NCBI RefSeq assembly: GCF_900188175.1
Contig: NZ_FZOQ01000001.1
Span: 248,001 to 312,000, forward strand
DNA from: Pontibacter ummariensis
GTDB taxonomy: Bacteria > Bacteroidota > Bacteroidia > Cytophagales > Hymenobacteraceae
Length of the DNA stretch: 64,000 nucleotides
Reading direction: 5' to 3'
The notes under the pieces are model-generated. The model was not told where the DNA came from and did not search any database. It worked only from the letters and a program-made list of their open reading frames with translations. Made by a program: the position numbers and the translations under genes. Each line of letters starts with the position of its first letter. Position 1 is the first letter of the stretch. This document shows, one piece after another, positions 54,063 through 63,022 of this stretch.

Positions 54063-55391
54063 ATGGGAGAAGAAAACGCAGGAAGTAAGTTAAGCAATAT
54101 GTTCCGGGCCTTGAGCTCGCGCAACTACAAGCTTTTTTTCGTGGGGCAGGGCATCTCCCTGATCGGCACCTGGATGCAACAGGTAGCCCTAAGCTGGCTG
54201 GTGTACCGCCTGACGGACTCCGTCTTCCTGCTCGGGGCGGTGACCTTCTCCAGCCAGATCCCTTCTTTCTTACTCGGCCCCTTTGCCGGCGTGCTGGCCG
54301 ATAAGTTCAACCGTCACAAAGTGCTGCTCGTGACGCAGGCCCTTTCTATGTTGCAGGCAACTACGCTGGCCATATTAGTGCTCACCAACACCATTGCTAT
54401 CTGGCATGTGCTGGCGCTAAGCGCCTTTCTGGGCATCATCAATGCCTTCGATATTGCCACCCGCCAGGCTTTTGTGATAGAGTTGGTAGAGAAGCGGGAC
54501 AACATCAGCAATGCCATCGCTCTGAACTCCTCCATGTTCAACATGGCCCGCCTGGTTGGCCCGACCATTGCCGGACTAATCATTGCAGCAGTAGGGGAGG
54601 GCATGTGTATCCTGATAAACGCTATTAGCTATCTGGCTGTGATAGGCTCCCTACTGCTCATGCGCCTGAAGCCTTTTGAGCGGGTAGCCCAGGAACGGAA
54701 GGTGTGGGAGTCCTTGAAAGACGGCTTTCAGTATGCCTTTGGCTTTCCGCCCATCCGTGCACTGATTATTATTGTTGGCTTGCTGAGCCTTTTTGGGATG
54801 CCGTTTACCGTGCTGCTGCCCGTTTTTGCCCGCGATATCCTGCAGGGAGGCGCTAACACATTGGGCTATTTGATGGGGGCCTCGGGGCTGGGTGCCTTGA
54901 GCGGAGCTCTCTTTCTGGCCCAGCGGAAGTCGGTGGAGGGGCTGGGCAAAGTGATCATCTTTACGATGCTTTTATTCGGTTTCGCGCTTATCGCTTTTTC
55001 CTTTTCCGAAGTGTTGCTGCTGTCGCTGGTGCTCATGCTGTTCAGTGGGTTTGGCATGATCGTAACGATGGCCTCCTGCAATACGCTCTTACAAACGATC
55101 GTGGACGATGATAAAAGAGGGCGGGTCATGAGCCTGTATGCGACAGCCTTTATGGGAACAGCGCCCATAGGTAGTATGCTGGCTGGCTCTGTTGCCGAGT
55201 ACATTGGAGTTGCCTATACCCTGGCGGGCTGTGGCCTGCTCTGTGCTGTAAGCATCATCCCCTTTGCCGTTAACAGGCCGAAGCTGCGCCGCATGGTACA
55301 GCCTATCTACGAGCGCCTCGGCATAGTACCCGAGATTGCCACCGGTCTGCAGGCAGCCTCCAGCCTCACAAACCCGAATGAAGAGGAGTAG
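54063..55391 (+). CDS. MFS transporter (EntS-like, MFS_3)
   Basis: 442 residues with about twelve membrane helices. The MFS_3 pattern is clear: RNYKLFFVGQGISLIGTWMQQVALSWLVYRLT, GPFAGVLADKFNRHKVLL (motif A), and SSMFNMARLVGPTIAGLII. Related proteins export enterobactin or other small molecules; the substrate here is unknown. It is a single gene with a strong downstream terminator shared with the convergent lytic transglycosylase. Confidence 0.92.
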   Translation: MGEENAGSKLSNMFRALSSRNYKLFFVGQGISLIGTWMQQVALSWLVYRLTDSVFLLGAVTFSSQIPSFLLGPFAGVLADKFNRHKVLLVTQALSMLQATTLAILVLTNTIAIWHVLALSAFLGIINAFDIATRQAFVIELVEKRDNISNAIALNSSMFNMARLVGPTIAGLIIAAVGEGMCILINAISYLAVIGSLLLMRLKPFERVAQERKVWESLKDGFQYAFGFPPIRALIIIVGLLSLFGMPFTVLLPVFARDILQGGANTLGYLMGASGLGALSGALFLAQRKSVEGLGKVIIFTMLLFGFALIAFSFSEVLLLSLVLMLFSGFGMIVTMASCNTLLQTIVDDDKRGRVMSLYATAFMGTAPIGSMLAGSVAEYIGVAYTLAGCGLLCAVSIIPFAVNRPKLRRMVQPIYERLGIVPEIATGLQAASSLTNPNEEE

Positions 55392-55397
55392 GAAAAG

Positions 55398-55434
55398 CAA
55401 GCGGGGAAGCGATCACATGTCGCTTCCCCGCTTG
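55398..55434. terminator. Bidirectional terminator
   Basis: 15-bp perfect stem CAAGCGGGGAAGCGA / TCGCTTCCCCGCTTG with a 7-nt loop between convergent genes; a T-rich tail follows on the plus strand. Confidence 0.85.
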
Positions 55435-55464
55435 TTCCTTGTTCTGATTCAGAGTGTTCGTAAG

Positions 55465-57816
55465 CTACTTCTTTCTGATCAACAGCTTTTCGCCCACGCT
55501 CACAGAAAAGTCAGACTTGTTGTTCCACTCCATGATGTCCTTGATGGTAACACCGTACTTGCGGGAGATCTGGTACATGCTCTCACCTCCAGCTACCGTA
55601 TGATAGGCGGAACTATTGGCAGGAGATGCGCCAGCCTTGGGTGTGGCGGTTGTTTCAGTGCTTTTTACAGGGGCCGCAGTACCAGCAGGGGCTTTTACGC
55701 GCAACTCCTGGCCGAGCTTAATGTTGTTATCCACCAGGCTGTTCCAGGTACGCAGGTCGTCCAGCGTTACATTGTATTTTTTTGAAATCTGGTAGAGGGT
55801 TTCGCCTGCAGTAACGGTATGATAAGAGCTGTTTGCGCTGGAGGTAGCAGGAGTTTCTGTTTCCTCCTTTTCTTCCGGCTCCTTCAGCGGTGCTGCAATC
55901 ACTAACTCCTGTCCCATCTTCAGCGACGCATCGCCCAGGTTATTCCATGCTACCAAATCGTTGATTGTCACGGCGTACATGCGAGAAATACCGTACAGGG
56001 TCTCGCCCTGCTTTACCACATGGGTAGTTGCTTTGGTATCGGAAGCCGGTACAGAGCCAGCGGCAGTTGAAGACTTTGCCGTAGAAGTTGGATTGCCGTT
56101 AACAGCCGGCCACACATCGTCCTCATACGCTGGCTCCTTTTCTGGTTGTGCCACAGCAGGGGCTTGTTCAGGCTGTGCTTGCTGCGCAGCAGAGGGCTGT
56201 GTTTTAGAATCAGGGTAAAGAACGGTCTCTTTCGTTGCTTTAGGAGCAGGCCGTGCAGCAGGTGCCGTTTCGGTTTCTTCGGTTGTTTCCGCTCCTGCTT
56301 TTGCTGCTACTACTGTCGTCTCTTTTGGAGTGCTTGTAGCATTAGGTGCTGTACGCGCGGCAGGTGCCGGCGCTGCGGCGGCTGTCTCTTCTTCCTCCTC
56401 CTGGTGCTTCAGCTCGCCTTGCCTGTCCCGTTTCAAGCTGTTGATGAACCTGGTAAAGATGTTCTCGCGTGGGGCTTCCTCTTTGTGCTCGTCAGCAGGC
56501 TGGCTTTCCTGTGCAGGACTGGCAGAGGTTTTGTTGCTGGCAACACCTTGCTTTTGGCTTAAGTCGCGCACCTCCACCGGCGTAGTGGACGGCCTTCGCT
56601 TTTGCAGCCACAGAACGCGTCCTGGCACAGGTACTTCGGAACGGCTCATGCGGTTCTTAAAGAGCAGGTAACCTAGCCGGATGCCATAGTGCTGCGAGAT
56701 CATTTGCATCGTTTCTCCCGGTTGTACCACATGGTACTCTACCTCGGCACTGGTGTTCTTCTTCTCGATATAATAAGCTGAGCCGGCTACTATCGGATCA
56801 AAGTTATGCATGTCGTTGTAGTTCAGGAACCGTCGTGTTGAGATCCCGGCCTGCAAGGCTAACTTATCCTTTGTGTCTCCTTCCCGGGCAATCAGGGCAT
56901 TAAGCCCGTTCCGCTTCACAAGGGCAGCAGACGCACTTTGTCGGGCTTTAGAGCTGGCAATGGGGCTGCTTGTCGTCTGGGAGGCAAGCAAATCGCCGTC
57001 GCTGTTGCCTCTTCGCACAGGTACCAGCACGTAGTAATCCTTATCGGAGGGGATGGAGTTGCCCAGTAACCATTTGTTGTAGCGCTCCAGCTCTGCGTAA
57101 TCTGTCTTAGTTGCCAGGGCGATATCGGCCAGGCTCTGACCCGGGGTAGCGCGCATCTCCCGGAGTGAAGTAGCCGGAGGAGAGGCCTTTCCTACAAAGC
57201 TGTCATAGGCAATCTTGTGGGCAAGGAAGGTCAGCACGTATTCGTGGGACTTTTCCGTCACGTCCATCTTCTTCCCTCCGTTATCCGAGGGCTTCGCATA
57301 GCTCTTGGCGCCAGTGTAACCAAGGTAGTAGGAAAGGAGCGAGTTAAACCAGTTGTTATAATAGTTGTTGCTGCGCTTAAAGTAGCGGGCAGCCGCGCGG
57401 CTGGCTTCAATAATGTGCCGGCGTTCGTCCACCACGTGGTCCATGCGCAGGCTAAAATCAGAAGCGGCCTCCCGCTTAAACTGCCAGTAGCCCACGGCAT
57501 TGGAGGTAGACACGGCATCGCCGATCAGGCCGCTTTCCTGCAGGGCAAGGTACTTGTAATCGTCTGGCACGCCTTCTTCCTTAAAAACACGCTCAATTAT
57601 CGGAAAATAGGCATCCGCCAGGTCTACCTTGATCTTAAAATAGGTCTGGTTGCGGTGCAGGGCATCCACCTTTTTCTGTATTTCCTGCTGAGCCCTGTCT
57701 GATATCCGCAAATGGATGTCAGCAAAGTAAATATTATTGGGCACCGTAATGGCCTGTGCAAAAGCCAGCAAGGGTAAAAGCAGGAGGGTAAAAAGGCTTG
57801 TAAGGGATTTCCTCAT
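55465..57816 (-). CDS. LysM-containing membrane-bound lytic transglycosylase (MltD-like)
   Basis: 783 residues. Signal peptide (LLAFA, cleavage before Gln21); SLT transglycosylase domain (about 75-230) with LALQESGL (catalytic-type Glu), NAVGYWQF and YYLGYTGAKSY; then up to six LysM or LysM-like repeats: two weak (about 240-290 and 300-355), one at about 360-405 (YHVVQPGETMQMISQHYG) and three strong at the C-terminus (GETLYGISRMY, GETLYQISKKY, GESMYQISRKY). A Thr/Ala/Glu-rich low-complexity linker (about 430-600) separates them. It cleaves peptidoglycan glycan strands. The linker length is unusual but its composition is typical of such spacers. Confidence 0.92.
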   Translation of the reverse strand: MRKSLTSLFTLLLLPLLAFAQAITVPNNIYFADIHLRISDRAQQEIQKKVDALHRNQTYFKIKVDLADAYFPIIERVFKEEGVPDDYKYLALQESGLIGDAVSTSNAVGYWQFKREAASDFSLRMDHVVDERRHIIEASRAAARYFKRSNNYYNNWFNSLLSYYLGYTGAKSYAKPSDNGGKKMDVTEKSHEYVLTFLAHKIAYDSFVGKASPPATSLREMRATPGQSLADIALATKTDYAELERYNKWLLGNSIPSDKDYYVLVPVRRGNSDGDLLASQTTSSPIASSKARQSASAALVKRNGLNALIAREGDTKDKLALQAGISTRRFLNYNDMHNFDPIVAGSAYYIEKKNTSAEVEYHVVQPGETMQMISQHYGIRLGYLLFKNRMSRSEVPVPGRVLWLQKRRPSTTPVEVRDLSQKQGVASNKTSASPAQESQPADEHKEEAPRENIFTRFINSLKRDRQGELKHQEEEEETAAAAPAPAARTAPNATSTPKETTVVAAKAGAETTEETETAPAARPAPKATKETVLYPDSKTQPSAAQQAQPEQAPAVAQPEKEPAYEDDVWPAVNGNPTSTAKSSTAAGSVPASDTKATTHVVKQGETLYGISRMYAVTINDLVAWNNLGDASLKMGQELVIAAPLKEPEEKEETETPATSSANSSYHTVTAGETLYQISKKYNVTLDDLRTWNSLVDNNIKLGQELRVKAPAGTAAPVKSTETTATPKAGASPANSSAYHTVAGGESMYQISRKYGVTIKDIMEWNNKSDFSVSVGEKLLIRKK

Positions 57817-58087
57817 GGGTAAGGGTATTAAGTTTGGCTAACTCAAGTCAGATTGCTCTACTACCTGTTAAATGGAAGACAGGTAAATAGCTCTATGCTA
57901 ATCAGTTTAAGATAGAATATAGCAGATGCAAAATTAACGCAATTTGCCTCGTATTATAAAACGCTTCGCCAAGTTCCTGCATTATTTTTTACGAGGGAAA
58001 AGTCAGCGTAAACTGGCGGAGGGTGGCGTACGCTTAGTATGAGGCGGAGTAGAGTAGGTGTAGTGAAGGAGGCGAGGGCTCCAAGCA
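57817..58087. other. Intergenic region upstream of MltD-like gene
   Basis: Together with the following terminator it makes 309 bases without a gene. It contains a minus-strand promoter candidate at 57929-57960; the right part shows nothing recognised. Confidence 0.5.
57929..57960 (-). promoter_or_regulatory. Candidate promoter of the MltD-like gene
   Basis: TAATTTTG (57936-57929) matches the -7 consensus; TTTA at 57960-57957 is 20 bases upstream and matches the -33 box in three of four bases. The start codon is about 113 bases downstream. Confidence 0.4.
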
Positions 58088-58119
58088 AAAAGGAGAGCCT
58101 TTTATCGGGCTCTCCTTTT
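58088..58119 (-). terminator. Terminator of O-methyltransferase gene
   Basis: 12-bp stem AAAAGGAGAGCC / GGCTCTCCTTTT, 8-nt loop, T run on the minus strand, seven bases after the stop codon. Confidence 0.88.
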
Positions 58120-58125
58120 CCTCTG

Positions 58126-58770
58126 TTATTTCTTGCGGGCTATCATCAGGCCATCGCGCACTGGTAGCAGGATATTCTCTACCCGTTCATCGGCATGTAC
58201 CTTTTGGTTGAAGTCCAGCACCGCCTGCGTGTCTTCGTCCAACTTACGGCGGTACTTCGCCAGCACCTTGCCGCTCCACAGCACATTGTCGGCAATAAGG
58301 TAGCCGCCCGGGTTAATTTTGTCGATCACCAGGTCATAGTAGGCGCCGTAGTTTATCTTATCCGCATCCAAGAATACCAGGTCGAAGCTTGCGGCTATGG
58401 TTGGGATAATTTCCAGGGCATTGCCTATATAATATTGAATGCGATCGCCATAACCGGATTCCTGAAAATAGCCCCGCACCCGCTCTTCAAGCTCTTCGTT
58501 GATATCAATAGTGTGCAGGGTGCCATCAGGCCGTAGCCCCTCCGCCATGCACAGGGCAGAATAGCCGGTGTATGTACCTACCTCGAGGATCTGTTTTGGC
58601 TGGATCATTTTGGCATATAACGATAGCAGCCTGCCCTGCAGGTGGCCGGAGAGCATCCGTGGCTTCAGCACGTTGAGGTGTGTCTGGCGGTTTACCTTGT
58701 GCAGCAGCTCGCTTTCGGGGGAGGTGTGCTCTTCGGCGTATTGCAGCAACTCGTCGTCTATAAAGTCCAT
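58126..58770 (-). CDS. Class I SAM-dependent O-methyltransferase
   Basis: 214 residues, catechol/caffeoyl-CoA-type O-methyltransferase fold. The SAM site is ILEVGTYTGYSALCMAEGL, with HTIDINEE and the metal/active region FLDADKINYGAYYDLV and IADNVLWSGKV. It methylates a catechol or similar hydroxyl with a divalent metal; the substrate is unknown. The M16 peptidase gene lies 98 bases upstream on the same strand and may share a transcript. Confidence 0.93.
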   Translation of the reverse strand: MDFIDDELLQYAEEHTSPESELLHKVNRQTHLNVLKPRMLSGHLQGRLLSLYAKMIQPKQILEVGTYTGYSALCMAEGLRPDGTLHTIDINEELEERVRGYFQESGYGDRIQYYIGNALEIIPTIAASFDLVFLDADKINYGAYYDLVIDKINPGGYLIADNVLWSGKVLAKYRRKLDEDTQAVLDFNQKVHADERVENILLPVRDGLMIARKK

Positions 58771-58868
58771 AAGGTAAATTTAAAATTTGGAGATGAGGAG
58801 ATTTAAAGAAGATGGCCTTTGTCCTCCTCATTCATAATTCCTGGTTTTTATTTCTTCATTGCGTAGCG

Positions 58869-60101
58869 CTACGCGGGGACATAATTCAGGAAGCTCAGGT
58901 TGTCCTCGCGCAGGGCGTCATTCGCTATGTCCATCAGGTCGCTGGCTGTAATGCTACGGATCTGGTCGAATATCTCATTCAGCGACTCAACTTTTTCCTG
59001 GTCCAGGATGCTCTTCCCAATCATCATCATCAGGCCCATGTTGCTTTCCTCGGCCATGGCTAGCTGGCCCATCAGCTGTTCTTTCGCTGTGTGGAGCTGC
59101 ATGGTGCCCAGGGGCTTCTCACGTAGTTTCTTCAGTTCTTTCAGAACGAGTGAGGTGGTGCGTTTGAGCTGCTTTTTCTCGGTGCCGAAGTAAATGCTCA
59201 GCAGTCCGGTATCAATATAGGTGGCGTAATTAGCGTCGATGGTATACACCAGGCCGTGTTTCTCACGCACGGCTAGGTTCAGCCTGGAGTTCATGCCGGG
59301 GCCGCCTAGCAGGTTCACCAGCATAAAGAAGGGGATGCGGCGCTCATCCGAAAGGGCATAGGCCGGGCAACCCAGCACACAGTGTGCCTGTGAAATAGGC
59401 TTCTCGATCGTCACTGTCTTGGGCGCGTAGTTGCTGAACGTGATACGGCTCCTGTTGCTTTGGATGGGTGGTACATCGCTCAGGTACTTCTCGGCCAGTT
59501 TCAGGACCATCTCGAAGGGCAGGTTACTGACAGAGCAGAAAAGCAGGGAGTCGGTCCCTAAGTTACGGTCAATAAAGCTCAGGAAGTTTTGCTTCGTAAA
59601 GCTTGATACGCTCTCTTTCGTGCCCAGTATGTTGTTGCCCAGGGGATGACCGTCGAACACCACCGCGTCGAACTCGTCCACGATGGCCTCCTCTGGTGTA
59701 TCCAGGTACATCGACATTTCTTCCAGAATCACCCCGCGCTCTTTCTCAATCTCCCGTTCCGGGAAAACAGAGCGGAAGGTAATGTCAGTCAGTAATTCAA
59801 AGGACTTATCGAAATGCTTGTCCAGCACCGAGCTGTAAAAGCAGACCTTTTCTTTCGTGGTATAAGCATTTAACTCTCCACCCACCGATTCCAGCCTGTT
59901 CAGGATATGAAAAGACTTGCGTTTCTCGGTGCCTTTAAAGGCCATGTGCTCCCAGAAGTGGGCCAGGCCCTGCTCCTGTGGCAACTCGTCGCGGCTGCCA
60001 ATATCCATGATAAAACCACTGTGGGCTATCTTGGTGTGCAGCACCTGCTTGTGTACAATGCGTATTCCGTTAGGTAAAGTATGGATATGATAATCAGGCA
60101 T
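58869..60101 (-). CDS. M16-family zinc metalloprotease
   Basis: 410 residues, one full M16 unit. The inverted zinc motif H48-F-W-E51-H52 is complete, with the third ligand Glu in the REIEKERGVILEEM segment. The C-terminal half is the usual inactive M16 repeat (LLGGPGMNSRLNLAVREKHGLVY). No signal peptide, so probably a cytosolic peptidase that degrades or processes peptides. A TACCTTTG -7 box lies 20 bases before the ATG. Confidence 0.93.
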   Translation of the reverse strand: MPDYHIHTLPNGIRIVHKQVLHTKIAHSGFIMDIGSRDELPQEQGLAHFWEHMAFKGTEKRKSFHILNRLESVGGELNAYTTKEKVCFYSSVLDKHFDKSFELLTDITFRSVFPEREIEKERGVILEEMSMYLDTPEEAIVDEFDAVVFDGHPLGNNILGTKESVSSFTKQNFLSFIDRNLGTDSLLFCSVSNLPFEMVLKLAEKYLSDVPPIQSNRSRITFSNYAPKTVTIEKPISQAHCVLGCPAYALSDERRIPFFMLVNLLGGPGMNSRLNLAVREKHGLVYTIDANYATYIDTGLLSIYFGTEKKQLKRTTSLVLKELKKLREKPLGTMQLHTAKEQLMGQLAMAEESNMGLMMMIGKSILDQEKVESLNEIFDQIRSITASDLMDIANDALREDNLSFLNYVPA

Positions 60102-60121
60102 TCAATTCTAAAATTAGCCTG

Positions 60122-60129
60122 CAAAGGTA
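60122..60129 (-). promoter_or_regulatory. -7 box of the M16 protease promoter
   Basis: TACCTTTG on the minus strand is the exact Bacteroidota -7 consensus TAnnTTTG, 20 bases before the start codon. No matching TTTG was found 19-20 bases further upstream. Confidence 0.45.
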
Positions 60130-60241
60130 CGGAAAAAGTAGCGGATTATAGCGGAATAGCGTCTGTAGTTGCTACCAGTGGTGTGAGCCGCACAAGGCAG
60201 GAGGGAGGCATGTTAGGATTACTGGCCAGCGCTCTCCGGGT

Positions 60242-60649
60242 TTACCTTCTTGTAATAGAGAATCCCCCATCGTACACGTCCATGCCAAGGATTAAGGTGT
60301 CGTTCGCTGTGCTAACAGACTGTGGGAGGGTGTGGGCTGGCTCATTGCCCTCGTAGAAGACAATGTAGGTGGTGGGGCGTTTCGTTAAATCTGAAACAGC
60401 CGCTTTCAGCCTGTACTTACCGGCCTGTTTCTTTCCTTCAAAATTACGCACATACCTGTTTTGGCTAAACGTGAGCTTGTTCCCATTGCCTGCCTGGTAC
60501 ACTTGGCTGCTTCCCCAGCCGTTGGAACTGGCTCTCAACTCCCAGGTGCCATAGAGGGCATCGGCAGGCAAAACGTCAAGTTTGTCTCTCTCGCATCCGG
60601 TTCCTAAAAGCAGAATAACGGCAAGCAGCGCCAGGTAGAAGTTTCGCAT
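60242..60649 (-). CDS. Small lipoprotein of unknown function
   Basis: 135 residues from the Met at 60649. Lipoprotein signal LLLGTGC (Cys19), then a beta-rich domain (LYGTWELRASSNGWGSSQVYQAG, KLTFSQNRYVRNFEGKKQAGKYRLKAA) like small lipocalin-type proteins, but no family can be named. The open frame upstream to 60709 lacks a signal. It follows the outer-membrane protein gene by 66 bases and is likely co-transcribed. Confidence 0.75.
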   Translation of the reverse strand: MRNFYLALLAVILLLGTGCERDKLDVLPADALYGTWELRASSNGWGSSQVYQAGNGNKLTFSQNRYVRNFEGKKQAGKYRLKAAVSDLTKRPTTYIVFYEGNEPAHTLPQSVSTANDTLILGMDVYDGGFSITRR

Positions 60650-60715
60650 AGGATAAAGCTCTTCTTGTTCTCTACCAGGCCGACCCGCTCCAACAGCAAA
60701 GGGTTGCAAGGGTAA

Positions 60716-61522
60716 CTATTTAGCCTTGACGGAGTTGCTTGGGAGTCTGTCTTTTGGCCTTCCGCCTACGTTGATTACAAAGCCCAGTGAGAAGACAGAG
60801 TACGCGGCTGTCAGGTTCTCCCGGTTTTTCAGGCCAATGGTAGTGCCGCTCGTGTATTGTAGCTGCACCGAAGGATTAAGGGTGAGGCGGGTATAAAAGA
60901 TAGGCTCCAGAAAGATGTTGTCCTCTGCCTCCCCCGCTATGTTATTCAGCGTGTAGTCGTGCATGTCTACGTAGCTGGCACGAAGGGCCGTGCCGTAGTT
61001 AAGCGGAAACTCCCGACCAAGCAGCGCTAAAGACTTCTTACGCTTGGAGCTAAAATTAACCTGCACAAAGTATTTGTTGAAGTTGGCCTCGTGGCGCATG
61101 TAGGTCATCTGGCCGGTTTCCCCGTCTTCCTCCTTATCTGTACGGTCGCTGCTCCCCCCGCCAAAACCAGCATAGACCTCGAGTACACGGTTATCATTTG
61201 CACCAAAGGTAGTGAAGTAGCCGCCACCTGCTTCGAGTTGGTTATAGCGCATGTCTCGTTTTCTACGCTCACTGCTCAGCATAGACCCATTCAGCAGTAC
61301 GCCAAAGTGGTCTGACACGGCATAGGCTGTGTTAAAGGTAATGTTCCCTTTTGGGGTTACGTGGCCCCCGGCGCTTAACTCTCCCTTCTGGGTGAACATC
61401 GGCACGTTGGGTACAGCGGGCATGTACATAGAGGTGCCGCAACCTGTCAGGATCAGTGCCAGCAGCAGACTATAATATGTTAAGTTTGAGGGGGGAAAGA
61501 AGGAGGTAAAGGGGGTCGTCAT
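60716..61522 (-). CDS. Predicted outer-membrane beta-barrel lipoprotein
   Basis: 268 residues from the Met at 61522. Lipoprotein signal LALILTGC (Cys28), then amphipathic strands ending in the C-terminal segment GFVINVG (ELSAGGHVTPKGNITFNTAYAV, VLEVYAGFGGG, LQYTSGTTIGLKNR, YSVFSLGFVINVG). It looks like a small surface barrel of unknown role. It is the first gene of a two-gene unit with the small lipoprotein. Confidence 0.7.
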   Translation of the reverse strand: MTTPFTSFFPPSNLTYYSLLLALILTGCGTSMYMPAVPNVPMFTQKGELSAGGHVTPKGNITFNTAYAVSDHFGVLLNGSMLSSERRKRDMRYNQLEAGGGYFTTFGANDNRVLEVYAGFGGGSSDRTDKEEDGETGQMTYMRHEANFNKYFVQVNFSSKRKKSLALLGREFPLNYGTALRASYVDMHDYTLNNIAGEAEDNIFLEPIFYTRLTLNPSVQLQYTSGTTIGLKNRENLTAAYSVFSLGFVINVGGRPKDRLPSNSVKAK

Positions 61523-61650
61523 AGAGAGGTTCCGGTTCAGCACGGCGCCAACTTAGGGAATGATGGCCCCATTCGCAAGAAAGGGGAGCCTCTTTTTACT
61601 AAATTTAAGCCGCAGGACGGACAGGAAAGCGGCGGCATCCGGGAAGCGGC

Positions 61651-61681
61651 TTTTAACTATCAAGGCTTTGGTGTAATTTTG
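61651..61681 (+). promoter_or_regulatory. Promoter of glycosyltransferase gene
   Basis: TAATTTTG at 61674-61681 matches the -7 consensus, and TTTT at 61651-61654 is exactly 19 bases upstream, matching the -33 TTTG in three of four bases. The ATG is 22 bases downstream. Confidence 0.5.
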
Positions 61682-61702
61682 CATGTTGGAAGAAACAGGG
61701 GC

Positions 61703-62704
61703 ATGAACAAAATACTGATCATACAAACGGCTTTTCTGGGCGATGTGGTGCTGGCTACAGCTCTTATCGAAAAGCTGCATGCCTTTTATCCGGAGGCACG
61801 CCTGGACTTCCTGCTACGCAAAGGCAATGAGGGGCTGCTAAAGGAGCATCCGCTACTACGGCAGGTGCTCGTCTGGAACAAGCAGGAAGGCAAGTATAAA
61901 AGCTTGCTGCGCCTGCTCTCGCAGATACGCGCAGAGAAGTATGACCTGGTGGTGAACGTGCAGCGCTTTGGGGCCACCGGCTTTCTCACTGCCCTCTCCG
62001 GTGCCAAAGAAACAGTAGGCTTCGATAAGAACCCTTTCTCCCGTTTGTTTACCCGCCGTTACCCTCACAACATAGAATCAGGTACACACGAGGTAGAGCG
62101 CAACGACCTGCTCATCCAAAGTGTAACCAATGCCATTCCTTCCAGGCCAAAGCTTTACCCTGGCCAGACAGACTTTGCCAAAGTAGAGGAACTGAAAAAG
62201 GAGCCCTTTATTTGTATGGCACCCACTTCGGTGTGGTTTACAAAGCAGTACCCCCAGGAACAGTGGGTAACCCTGCTCGACAGCCTTGATCCCAAGTATA
62301 AGGTCTACCTGATTGGCTCACCGGCGGATAAGGTGTACTGTGATGAGATCATCAGCCTGAGTCAAAACCAAGGGGTAAAGAACCTCTGTGGGCAGCTGAG
62401 CCTGTTGCAGTCGGCGGCGCTGATGCGTGATGCTGTACTGAATTATGTCAACGACTCAGGGCCAATGCACCTGGCCTCTGCCCTGAATGCGCCCACCGCT
62501 GCTGTTTACTGCTCCACCATCCCTCGCTTTGGTTTTGGCCCGCTGTCTGATTTTGCGCGGATCGTGGAGCGGGAAGAGCCTTTATACTGCCGCCCCTGCG
62601 GCTTGCACGGCTATCAGGAATGCCCGGAGGGCCACTTTAAGTGTGCCCGTGATATCCGGAACGAGCAGTTGCTGGAGGTGTTGGAGTTGGCGGAGCGCCG
62701 TTAG
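61703..62704 (+). CDS. Glycosyltransferase family 9 (heptosyltransferase-like)
   Basis: 333 residues from the ATG at 61703; an upstream TTG is less likely because the promoter box would overlap it. GT9 pattern: NKILIIQTAFLGDVVLATALIEKL, ICMAPTSVWFTKQYPQEQW, and NDSGPMHLASALNAPTAAVY. The C-terminal Cys set (CRPCGLHGYQECPEGHFKC) is common in Bacteroidota members. It adds heptose or another sugar to a lipopolysaccharide core or similar glycolipid. Single gene. Confidence 0.92.
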   Translation: MNKILIIQTAFLGDVVLATALIEKLHAFYPEARLDFLLRKGNEGLLKEHPLLRQVLVWNKQEGKYKSLLRLLSQIRAEKYDLVVNVQRFGATGFLTALSGAKETVGFDKNPFSRLFTRRYPHNIESGTHEVERNDLLIQSVTNAIPSRPKLYPGQTDFAKVEELKKEPFICMAPTSVWFTKQYPQEQWVTLLDSLDPKYKVYLIGSPADKVYCDEIISLSQNQGVKNLCGQLSLLQSAALMRDAVLNYVNDSGPMHLASALNAPTAAVYCSTIPRFGFGPLSDFARIVEREEPLYCRPCGLHGYQECPEGHFKCARDIRNEQLLEVLELAERR

Positions 62705-63022
62705 TTCTGTTGGATGTGGGACTGGTCGCGCTCCATGGATCAAGGTGAAAGGGTGGCGCGCAGGAATAAAAGCTTTGTAGGGCGCTTTTCCGGCAAGGGG
62801 CGGTGACGCTGTACTTGCGCAGGCAAGAGGCAGGTAACAAAGATTGTCGAAGTTGCTTATAGCAGCCGCCGGGGCAACACCTGAAGCAGGTTACTAGGTT
62901 ATGCACACTCCACCGACTGGCTAAGGAGGTTCGAAAGCAAGACCTCCCGCCATTTTAGGATTGAGCAGAGACATAGCTATACCCTCAGTCTTGTAAATGC
63001 CTGAATACGAAATGCTGTCCCT
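62705..63022. other. Intergenic region, hairpin only
   Basis: 318 bases. The clearest structure is GGAGGT-N11-ACCTCC at about 62925-62947. Short random open frames are present; no riboswitch or RNA gene could be matched. Confidence 0.4.

Noticed and set aside
62820-62960. Possible riboswitch or structured RNA before the MoeB-like gene
   Set aside because: Only one small hairpin is seen; no conserved TPP, cobalamin, SRP or RNase P sequence, and the region is downstream of the minus-strand gene, not its leader.
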